DNA from: Bacillota bacterium
Lineage (GTDB): Bacteria; Bacillota; Bacilli; Alicyclobacillales; SLC66
Direction of reading: 5' to 3'
DNA length: 6,059 nucleotides
NCBI GenBank assembly: GCA_021820825.1
Contig: JAKADD010000157.1
Span: 1-6,059, forward strand
Shown here: positions 1 to 5,654 of the stretch, piece after piece
Numbering within the stretch: position 1 is the stretch's first letter
How the letters are laid out: each line of letters starts with the position of its first letter
Notes under the pieces: model-generated
Databases searched by the model: none
What the model was told of the DNA's origin: nothing
Seen by the model: the letters and a program-made list of their open reading frames with translations, nothing else
Translations under genes and position numbers: made by a program

Positions 1-1128
1 CAGTACCTGATGGGCAAGCACAATATTACGGTCATCGAGGGCCACGGGCGGGTCATGGGCCCCTCCATCTTCTCGCCGACAGCGGGCGCTGTCAGGGTGG
101 AACGCAAGGATGGAGAGTCGGAGATCATGTCGCCCCGCTACACAGTGATCGCCACAGGTTCCCGTCCGCGCCCGCTGCCGGGGCTTCCTTTTGACGGCGA
201 GCGCGTGCTCTCTTCCGATGAGGCGCTCGCATTGCAGACTCTGCCCCAATCGGCGCTGATCATCGGCGGCGGCGCGATCGGCGTTGAATGGGCCTCCATG
301 TTGGCTGATTTTGGGGTGGAGGTCACGGTGGTGGAAGCGTTGCCGCGCATTCTCTTTCAGGAGGATGAGGAGATCGCAACGGAAATGGCAAGGCTGCTAA
401 AGAAACGGCGGGTCAAAGTCCTGGTTGACGCAACGCTCGCCGCAGACACGTACCGGGTTGCAGACGGCAAGGCGATGATTGATGTGTCTGTGCACGGCGC
501 CGCGCAGATACTGACAGCCGACCTGATTCTGGTTGCGGTCGGCCGTCAGCCGAACATTGACGATATCGGGCTGGAGGCTACGCGCATTGAAGTGGAGCGC
601 GGGTCCATCGTCGTGGACCCGCATATGCGCACGAAAGAAAAGGCGATCTACGCCATCGGCGACGTTGTCGGGGGGATGCAACTTGCGCATGTGGCGGCCC
701 ATGAGGGGATTCTGGCTATGGAGACGATTGCGGGTTTGCAATCTGATCCGCTCCGCTACGAGCAGATTGCGCGCTGCACATACGGACGGCCGGAAGTCGC
801 CAGCGTCGGGATTACGGAGGCCCAGGCGCGCGAACGCGGCCATGCCGTCAAAACAGCGAAGTTTCAGTTTCGCGCGAATGGCAAGGCGCTTGTGTTCGGC
901 GAAGCGGACGGGTTTGTAAAGGTCGTCGCTGACAGTGCGACCGCTGATCTGCTCGGTGTGCACATGATTGGCCCGCATGTTACGGACCTCATTGCGGAGG
1001 CGGCGCTGGCGCATGTGCTCGATGCGGCGCCATTTGAAATCGGTCATACCATCCATCCCCATCCGACGCTCGCGGAAACGCTGGGAGAAGCGTCGCTGGC
1101 AATCGATGGCATGGCGATACACGGGTAA
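1..1128 (+). CDS. lpdV: Dihydrolipoyl dehydrogenase (E3) of the branched-chain 2-oxo acid dehydrogenase complex, 5'-partial
   Basis: FAD flavoenzyme that reoxidises the dihydrolipoyl arm of E2 and passes electrons to NAD+. The frame is open from base 1, so the ATG at 10 is internal. 375 residues are visible, and about 95-100 are missing compared with the usual 470 or so, including the FAD-binding GxGxxG and the redox-active CxxxxC disulfide. Seen here: an ATGSRP segment around 151-168, the NAD-binding glycine motif GGGAIG at 265-282, the second FAD contact AIGD (Asp at 661-663), and a C-terminal dimerisation domain ending in the HPHPTLAE motif, with catalytic His at 1060-1062 and its partner Glu at 1075-1077. 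The wording throughout resembles Bacillus LpdV more than the pyruvate-complex PdhD. The three genes that follow are E1-alpha, E1-beta and E2 of the same complex, which supports a dedicated E3. No frameshift or internal stop is visible. Confidence 0.93.
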   Translation, partial: QYLMGKHNITVIEGHGRVMGPSIFSPTAGAVRVERKDGESEIMSPRYTVIATGSRPRPLPGLPFDGERVLSSDEALALQTLPQSALIIGGGAIGVEWASMLADFGVEVTVVEALPRILFQEDEEIATEMARLLKKRRVKVLVDATLAADTYRVADGKAMIDVSVHGAAQILTADLILVAVGRQPNIDDIGLEATRIEVERGSIVVDPHMRTKEKAIYAIGDVVGGMQLAHVAAHEGILAMETIAGLQSDPLRYEQIARCTYGRPEVASVGITEAQARERGHAVKTAKFQFRANGKALVFGEADGFVKVVADSATADLLGVHMIGPHVTDLIAEAALAHVLDAAPFEIGHTIHPHPTLAETLGEASLAIDGMAIHG

Positions 1129-1133
1129 GGGGG
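1126..1133 (+). promoter_or_regulatory. Shine-Dalgarno of bkdAA overlapping the lpdV stop codon
   Basis: The TAA stop of lpdV is the first part of TAAGGGGG, which can pair with the 3' end of 16S rRNA along its whole length if one G-U pair is allowed. It lies 7 bases before the ATG at 1141. This fixes that start and suggests translational coupling, with a terminating ribosome covering the next initiation site. Confidence 0.75.
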
Positions 1134-1140
1134 AACAGTC

Positions 1141-2127
1141 ATGAGTCGACACAGTGAACTCGGACTTGCGGACGACGATGTCCGCAACATGTTTCGGTAT
1201 ATGCTGCTGGCCCGCGCGCTGGACGAACGCATGTGGCTGCTCAATCGCGCTGGCAAGATTCCCTTTGTGGTTTCCTGCAAAGGCCAGGAAGGCGCGCAGA
1301 TTGCAGCGGCGTTCGCGCTCGACGCCAATCGGGATTACGTGCTGCCCTATTATCGCGACCTTGGGATCGTGCTTGTGTTTGGACAGACGGCAACCGACGT
1401 GCTGTTGAGCGGTTTTGCGAAATGGGAAGATCCCAACAGCGGCGGGCGGCAAATGCCGGGTCATTTTGGATCTCGGGAACACCGTATTGTCACGGGTTCC
1501 AGCCCTGTCTCTACGCAAATTCCGCATGCGGTGGGCGTGGCGCTGGCGGCGCGCATGCGCGGTGAACGACTGGTTGCCTACACGTCCTTTGGAGAAGGCT
1601 CCAGCAATCAGGGAGACTTTCATGAAGCGTGCAATTTCGCCGGCGTGCATCACCTGCCAGTGGTGTTTTTCTGCGAAAATAACAAATACGCGATCTCCGT
1701 GCCGCTCAGAAAGCAGATCGGCTGTGAGCGGGTGGCGGATCGCGCGGCCGGATATGGGTTTCCCGGCGTGACGGTGGACGGCAATGACGTTCTCGGCGTG
1801 TACGCGGCCATGAAAGAGGCTGTGGAGAGAGCTCTTGATGGAGAGGGGCCGACGCTTGTCGAGGCGCTCACCTATCGGCTGAATCCGCACTCCAGCGACG
1901 ATGACGACCGTGTGTACAGGACGCGCGAAGAGGTCGAAGACGCCAAGAGCCGCGACGCGCTCATCGTGTTTGAGCAGTATTTGCTGACGGAAGGAGTGCT
2001 CAGTGCGGAAGCCGTGGGCGAGTTGCGCAAAGAGATTGCCCGGTTGGTCGACGAGGCCACCGCGTATGCAGAAAAGGCTCCGTATGCACCGCCTGAAGAA
2101 GCGCTCAAATACGTCTACGCAGAGTAA
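1141..2127 (+). CDS. bkdAA: Branched-chain 2-oxo acid dehydrogenase E1 component, alpha subunit
   Basis: Thiamine diphosphate-dependent subunit that, with the beta subunit, decarboxylates branched-chain 2-oxo acids and transfers the acyl group to lipoyl-E2 in the cytoplasm. It has 328 residues, the usual length for the Bacillus-type subunit. Visible motifs: RMWLLNRAGKIPF near residue 30, LPYYRD near 68-73, GGRQMPGHF at 101-109, and the ThDP/metal-binding motif from GEG (151-153) to ENN (179-181). This family carries GEG where many ThDP enzymes have GDG. The loop RLNPHSSDDDD at 246-256 corresponds to the conserved active-site loop that is phosphorylated in mitochondrial BCKDH; no kinase is seen here. 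The start is fixed by the Shine-Dalgarno at 1126. It lies 12 bases after lpdV and 12 before bkdAB, so it is certainly co-transcribed. The whole protein follows Bacillus BkdAA closely, which favours branched-chain over pyruvate specificity. Exact substrate range cannot be read from sequence. Confidence 0.95.
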   Translation: MSRHSELGLADDDVRNMFRYMLLARALDERMWLLNRAGKIPFVVSCKGQEGAQIAAAFALDANRDYVLPYYRDLGIVLVFGQTATDVLLSGFAKWEDPNSGGRQMPGHFGSREHRIVTGSSPVSTQIPHAVGVALAARMRGERLVAYTSFGEGSSNQGDFHEACNFAGVHHLPVVFFCENNKYAISVPLRKQIGCERVADRAAGYGFPGVTVDGNDVLGVYAAMKEAVERALDGEGPTLVEALTYRLNPHSSDDDDRVYRTREEVEDAKSRDALIVFEQYLLTEGVLSAEAVGELRKEIARLVDEATAYAEKAPYAPPEEALKYVYAE

Positions 2128-2133
2128 GGGGGG
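2125..2133 (+). promoter_or_regulatory. Shine-Dalgarno of bkdAB overlapping the bkdAA stop codon
   Basis: The arrangement is the same as at the previous junction: the TAA stop runs straight into a G-run (TAAGGGGGG) 6 bases before the ATG at 2140. The two junctions share the pattern TAAGGGGG followed by GTC-ATG, which suggests tuned coupling that keeps the alpha and beta subunits stoichiometric (inference). Confidence 0.72.
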
Positions 2134-2139
2134 CCCGTC

Positions 2140-3123
2140 ATGACTGTTAAACTGTATATCGATGCGATTCGCGACGCGATTCAGGAAGAAATGCGCCGCG
2201 ACGACAGTGTCTTTGTACTCGGCGAGGATGTCGGGGTGCGCGGAGGTGTGTTTCGCGTGACACAGGGGCTCATTGAAGAGTTCGGTGAATCGCGCATCAT
2301 GGACACACCGCTTGCTGAATCCGCCATTGCAGGTGTTGCGATTGGCGCAGCCGCTTATGGCTTGAAGCCGATTGCGGAAATTCAGTTTGCGGATTTCATC
2401 ATGCCTGCTGTCAACCAGATCATCAGCGAAGCGTCCAAGATGCGCTATCGCTCCAACAATGACTGGCACTGTCCGCTGGTGATCAGGGCGCCTTACGGCG
2501 GCGGCGTCCATGGCGCACTGTACCACTCGCAGAGTCTGGAAGCGCTGTTCTATCATGTTCCCGGTTTGAAAATCGTCATGCCCGCAACGGCGGCGGATGC
2601 CAAAGGCCTGCTGATCAGCGCGATTCGCGATCCCGATCCTGTGCTGTATTTTGAGCATAAGGGCCTGTATCGGCTGGTCAAGGACGACGTGCCGGACGGG
2701 GAACATACCGTGCCGATCGGTATAGCGGCCACGCGGCGACAGGGAACGGACATTACCGTCATCACATACGGGCTCATGGTTCACCACGCCCTGGAAGCGG
2801 CGCAAGAGCTGGAGAGCGAAGGCGTGTCGACGGAACTGCTCGATCTGCGCACCGTAGCGCCGCTTGATCGCGAGGCCATCGTTTCGGCCGCCCGCAAAAC
2901 AGGCAAGGTGCTGATCGTGCACGAGGACAATAAAACAGGCGGCGTGGGCGCCGAGGTCTCCGCCATCATCGCGGAAGAGGCGCTGTTTGATCTGGATGCG
3001 CCCATTGCCCGGCTGTGCGGACCGGACATTCCCGCCATGCCGTTCAGTCCGCCGCAGGAACGGTTTTATATGCTGGATCCTGATAAAATCGCGGCTGCCA
3101 TGCGGCAGTTGGCGGCGTTCTAG
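2140..3123 (+). CDS. bkdAB: Branched-chain 2-oxo acid dehydrogenase E1 component, beta subunit
   Basis: Beta subunit of the alpha2beta2 E1 decarboxylase. It provides the pyrimidine-binding half of the ThDP site and the contact to the E2 subunit-binding domain. It has 327 residues, standard length. Domains in order: transketolase-type pyrimidine-binding domain (about 4-180) with VLGEDVG (27-32), DTPLAES (55-61, where Glu60 is the conserved residue that activates the cofactor), FADFIMPAVNQI (83-94) and the YGGGVHGALYHSQ stretch (119-131, with the conserved active-site His129); then a transketolase C-terminal domain (about 195-320) with DLRTVAPLD (235-243) and GPDIPAMPF (294-302). It follows BkdAA by 12 bases in the same frame, and a 45-base gap precedes the E2 gene. 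It is close to Bacillus BkdAB over the full length. No truncation or missing key residue is visible. Confidence 0.95.
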   Translation: MTVKLYIDAIRDAIQEEMRRDDSVFVLGEDVGVRGGVFRVTQGLIEEFGESRIMDTPLAESAIAGVAIGAAAYGLKPIAEIQFADFIMPAVNQIISEASKMRYRSNNDWHCPLVIRAPYGGGVHGALYHSQSLEALFYHVPGLKIVMPATAADAKGLLISAIRDPDPVLYFEHKGLYRLVKDDVPDGEHTVPIGIAATRRQGTDITVITYGLMVHHALEAAQELESEGVSTELLDLRTVAPLDREAIVSAARKTGKVLIVHEDNKTGGVGAEVSAIIAEEALFDLDAPIARLCGPDIPAMPFSPPQERFYMLDPDKIAAAMRQLAAF

Positions 3124-3153
3124 GTCTTTTCAGATGGCGACCCGCGTGTGGGG

Positions 3154-3159
3154 AAGGAG
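3154..3159 (+). promoter_or_regulatory. Ribosome binding site that sets the bkdB start
   Basis: AAGGAG lies 9 bases before the ATG at 3169. An upstream in-frame GTG at 3148 has no Shine-Dalgarno and would add seven residues before the canonical [12 protein letters not shown] lipoyl-domain start, so 3169 is preferred. Confidence 0.8.
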
Positions 3160-3168
3160 TTTTGCAGT

Positions 3169-4599
3169 ATGGCAGAAGTCAGGATGCCGAAGCTTGGCGA
3201 GAGTGTGACAGAAGGTACGATTGGCAAATGGCTGAAGCAGGTGGGCGATTCCGTCTACAAATATGAACCGATCGCGGAAGTGACGACTGATAAGGTAAAC
3301 GCGGAGATCCCTTCTGATTTTGACGGGGTGCTTACGGCGATTCTTGTCGCTGAAAACGAAACTGTCAAAGTGGGCACACCGCTCGCCGTCATCGCCGAAG
3401 AGGGTCAGGGCGACGCTGCGAAGACTGCGGAAAGCGCAAAAACGGGGGGAACTGCGAAAACCGCTCCCGCGGTGGACGCCGACGGTCCGGCCGCGCAGAC
3501 GCAGACGGACCGCGCGACCACTTCTGCGGACGCCGCGCCGCGCACCGCCGCCAGCCAGACCGAGGCAGGCGCGGCTGCGCAACGCGCTTCGGGCGATGGA
3601 GAAGCCCAGTCGCCTGAGCACGACGCACAGCGCAGCCGTTATTCGCCTGTGGTTTTGCGGATGTCTCAGGAACGCGGCATAGACATTGCCAGGATCAAAG
3701 GTTCGGGTATCGGTGGGCGCGTGACGCGCAAGGATGTGCTGGCGTACGTTCCCAGAAAAGACGGCGAATCCGCTGGCGGGGCGCAGGCTGCAGAACGTAA
3801 ACAGGGCGCCGTTGCTACGCCGCCGTCCGCAACCGCCTATGCGACGCCGGACAAGAGCGCTCCCCCGTCCACCCCGCCAGCGTCAGGGGAGGCGCCAGAA
3901 CGCGAAGAATGGCTGCCCGTGACAGCGATCCGGCGCACGATCGCGCAACGCATGCTGCAAAGCAAACAGCAGGCTCCGCACGCGTGGATGATGGTGGAGG
4001 TGGACGTGACTCCTCTGGCGCGGTTGCGCGAACGCGAAAAAAAAGCATTCAAACAGCGTGAAGGAATCGATCTGACCTATCTTCCCTTTTTCATTAAAGC
4101 GACTGTTGAGGCGCTCAAAGAGTTCCCTTTGGTCAATTCGACCTGGGCCGAGGACAAGATCATTGTGAAACGGGATCTTCACATCTCTATCGCCGTCGCA
4201 ACGGAAAACGCTCTGGTGGTTCCTGTGATCAAACATGCAGACCGCCTCAGTGTCTCCGGATTGGCGTCTGCCATCTCAGAACTGGCGCAGAAAGCCAGGA
4301 GCGGCAAACTGACTCTGGACGATGTACAGGGTGGAACATTTACGGTCAACAATACGGGCGCTTTTGGATCCATTCTGTCGCAACCCATTATCAACGCGCC
4401 GCAGGCGGCGATTCTCACAGTGGAATCGATCGTGCGCAGGCCGGTTGTACGCGGGGATGATAGTATTGCCATTCGATCAATGGTAAACTTATGTATGAGC
4501 TTGGATCATCGCGTGCTGGACGGGTGGGTTTCCGGACAGTTTTTGCGGGCCGTCAAACTTCGGCTGGAACAAATGGACGAACAGACCAGTTTATACTAG
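3169..4599 (+). CDS. bkdB: Lipoamide acyltransferase (E2) core of the branched-chain 2-oxo acid dehydrogenase complex
   Basis: Forms the core of the complex and transfers the branched acyl group from its lipoyl arm to CoA. It has 476 residues from the ATG at 3169, somewhat longer than the roughly 420 usual for Bacillus. Domains: one lipoyl domain (about 2-78) with the lipoylation lysine Lys42 in the TTDKVNAE motif; an Ala/Thr/Lys-rich linker (about 80-155); the peripheral subunit-binding domain (about 157-195, [16 protein letters not shown] then [13 protein letters not shown]); a second Ala/Pro-rich linker (about 198-245); and the catalytic domain (about 247-473) with [11 protein letters not shown] (391-401) and the active-site motif DHRVLDG (446-452, catalytic His447 and Asp451). 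The TVNNTG form and the INAPQAAIL segment match the Bacillus branched-chain E2 rather than the pyruvate E2. The extra length lies in the two linkers. Lys42 would be lipoylated by the product pathway of the neighbouring lipA. Confidence 0.94.
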   Translation: MAEVRMPKLGESVTEGTIGKWLKQVGDSVYKYEPIAEVTTDKVNAEIPSDFDGVLTAILVAENETVKVGTPLAVIAEEGQGDAAKTAESAKTGGTAKTAPAVDADGPAAQTQTDRATTSADAAPRTAASQTEAGAAAQRASGDGEAQSPEHDAQRSRYSPVVLRMSQERGIDIARIKGSGIGGRVTRKDVLAYVPRKDGESAGGAQAAERKQGAVATPPSATAYATPDKSAPPSTPPASGEAPEREEWLPVTAIRRTIAQRMLQSKQQAPHAWMMVEVDVTPLARLREREKKAFKQREGIDLTYLPFFIKATVEALKEFPLVNSTWAEDKIIVKRDLHISIAVATENALVVPVIKHADRLSVSGLASAISELAQKARSGKLTLDDVQGGTFTVNNTGAFGSILSQPIINAPQAAILTVESIVRRPVVRGDDSIAIRSMVNLCMSLDHRVLDGWVSGQFLRAVKLRLEQMDEQTSLY

Positions 4600-4658
4600 T
4601 TCGAGTATCGTCTCCAGTTGTCGTGATGTGTTCGTCGTGGTGACGCGATGGGCACCTT

Positions 4659-4686
4659 TTTTCATGAAAGTCTGTTTTCGCGAAGG
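4659..4686 (+). repeat. Pair of similar dyad-symmetric elements upstream of lipA, candidate operator
   Basis: Two 12-base elements, TTTTCATGAAAG (4659-4670) and TTTTCGCGAAGG (4675-4686), match at 9 of 12 positions and start 16 bases apart. Each contains a perfect palindrome: TTTCATGAAA at 4660-4669 and TTCGCGAA at 4677-4684. They sit immediately upstream of the candidate -10 of lipA, across the -35 and spacer region, where a repressor or activator dimer would act. No known regulator can be named. Chance similarity in a T-rich stretch is possible. Confidence 0.35.
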
Positions 4687-4695
4687 TGTTATTAT
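4687..4695 (+). promoter_or_regulatory. Candidate extended -10 promoter for lipA
   Basis: TGTTATTAT matches the extended -10 form TGnTATAAT with one mismatch, in the AT-rich part of the only sizeable intergenic gap. No good -35 hexamer is found 16-18 bases upstream, which fits a promoter that relies on the TG extension or on an activator. Initiation would fall near 4702, giving a leader of about 20 bases containing the lipA ribosome binding site. Confidence 0.4.
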
Positions 4696-4707
4696 AGAGA
4701 CGCAGAG

Positions 4708-4714
4708 AGAAGGA
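4708..4714 (+). promoter_or_regulatory. Ribosome binding site that sets the lipA start
   Basis: AGAAGGA lies 6 bases before the ATG at 4721. The frame stays open upstream to a GTG at 4628 and an ATG at 4664, but neither has a Shine-Dalgarno. The extra residues would be unlike LipA and would overlap the candidate promoter. Confidence 0.8.
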
Positions 4715-4720
4715 ACGCAC

Positions 4721-5632
4721 ATGAAGGGCGTAGAAAGCGATGCATTGCCTGTTGCCGAACCAACCAGACGGCCTTTGCGCAGGCCCGACTGGCTGAAGGT
4801 GCATCTGCGCACTGACGGTGACTTTAAAGAGTTAAAGACGATCATGCGCAAGAGCAACCTGCACACTGTTTGCGAAGAAGCCCGTTGCCCCAACATATAT
4901 GAGTGCTGGTTTCATCGTACGGCAACCTTCATGATCCTTGGCAACGTATGCACGCGCGCCTGTCGATTCTGCGCTGTGACATCGGGAAAACCAACGGAAC
5001 TGGACTGGGAAGAGCCGCGCAGGGTGGCGGAGGCTGTAGTGCAGATGGGTCTGCGCCATGTGGTGATCACCTCCGTCGCTCGCGACGATCTGGTGGACGG
5101 CGGGGCTTCCGTGTTCGCCGCCTGCGTTCATGAGGTGCGAAAGGCAAGGCCGGAATGCGCGGTGGAGGTGCTGATTCCCGATTTTATGGGCAGCCGCGAA
5201 GCGCTGCAAACCGTGATGGATGCGCGGCCTGACATCCTCAATCACAATATCGAGACAGTCCGCCGTCTGTCAGACCGGGTTCGCTCGAAGGCGAAGTATG
5301 AACGGACGCTGGAACTGTTGCGCAGGGCGCGCGACATGCAGCCAGCGATTCCCACCAAGTCGAGCATAATGCTTGGCGTGGGGGAAAAGTGGGAGGAAAT
5401 TCTCTCCACCATGGACGATTTGCGGGAGGCGCAGGTCTCCATCCTGACCATTGGCCAGTATCTGCAACCGTCGAGACGTCATCTGGCGGTGGAACGGTAC
5501 TATACGCCGGAGCAGTTCGCCGACCTGAAGCAGGAGGGGTTGCGGCGCGGATTTGATCACGTGGAGTCGGGGCCGCTGGTGCGCAGTTCATACCATGCGC
5601 ACGAACAGGCGAGCGGTGTCATGACCCAGTGA
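4721..5632 (+). CDS. lipA: Lipoyl synthase, radical SAM enzyme
   Basis: Inserts two sulfur atoms into the octanoyl chain bound to the lysine of lipoyl domains (E2 subunits or GcvH), giving the lipoyl cofactor. It uses S-adenosylmethionine and two [4Fe-4S] clusters. It has 303 residues, typical length. Visible: the auxiliary-cluster motif Cx4Cx5C (Cys51, Cys56, Cys62 in [12 protein letters not shown]); the radical SAM motif Cx3Cx2C (Cys77, Cys81, Cys84 in CTRACRFC); [13 protein letters not shown] at 118-129, NHNIETV at 174-180, SSIMLGVGE at 214-222, GQYLQPS at 245-251; and the C-terminal RSSYHA (288-293), whose serine ligates the sacrificial auxiliary cluster. All catalytic elements are present. 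It lies 121 bases after the bkd E2, probably with its own promoter, and 22 bases before the glutaredoxin-flavoprotein gene, with which it likely forms a transcription unit. Placement beside a lipoyl-dependent complex fits its role. Confidence 0.96.
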   Translation: MKGVESDALPVAEPTRRPLRRPDWLKVHLRTDGDFKELKTIMRKSNLHTVCEEARCPNIYECWFHRTATFMILGNVCTRACRFCAVTSGKPTELDWEEPRRVAEAVVQMGLRHVVITSVARDDLVDGGASVFAACVHEVRKARPECAVEVLIPDFMGSREALQTVMDARPDILNHNIETVRRLSDRVRSKAKYERTLELLRRARDMQPAIPTKSSIMLGVGEKWEEILSTMDDLREAQVSILTIGQYLQPSRRHLAVERYYTPEQFADLKQEGLRRGFDHVESGPLVRSSYHAHEQASGVMTQ

Positions 5633-5635
5633 TAC

Positions 5636-5646
5636 AAAGAGGAGGG
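5636..5646 (+). promoter_or_regulatory. Strong ribosome binding site of the glutaredoxin-flavoprotein gene
   Basis: AAAGAGGAGGG lies 8 bases before the ATG at 5655 and starts 4 bases after the lipA stop. It is the closest to consensus of the five sites in the window, suggesting high translation of the redox protein. Confidence 0.8.
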
Positions 5647-5654
5647 ATTCAGTC

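Noticed and set aside
1899..1916. Run of acidic codons (SDDDD) in bkdAA considered as an insertion
   Set aside because: It is the normal conserved loop of this E1-alpha family and is also present in Bacillus BkdAA.
397..2922. An 841-codon open frame on the minus strand opposite lpdV, bkdAA and bkdAB
   Set aside because: It crosses three well-supported genes that all share one frame, so their codon bias against certain third bases removes antisense stops. The translation is Arg/His/Cys-rich with no recognisable domain, and no promoter or ribosome binding site was seen. It is a shadow of the one-frame layout.
3130..3621. Minus-strand 163-codon frame opposite the E2 lipoyl domain and linker
   Set aside because: Arg- and Cys-rich, low-complexity translation opposite a GC-rich linker; a shadow with no independent support.
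4593..4608. Inverted repeat ATACT / AGTAT across the bkdB stop codon
   Set aside because: A five-pair AT-rich stem without a T-tract; likely chance.
4639..4662. Possible terminator after bkdB: GGTG and CACC followed by six T
   Set aside because: The stem is only four pairs around a 10-base loop, too weak for a convincing intrinsic terminator. The T-run also belongs to the dyad element upstream of lipA.
4628..4720. Longer lipA starting at GTG 4628 or ATG 4664
   Set aside because: Neither start has a ribosome binding site, the added residues do not resemble LipA, and the region carries the candidate promoter. ATG 4721 has AGAAGGA at good spacing.
4832..5245. Minus-strand 137-codon frame opposite lipA
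   Set aside because: Lies wholly inside the conserved catalytic part of lipA, with no domain, start signal or promoter of its own.
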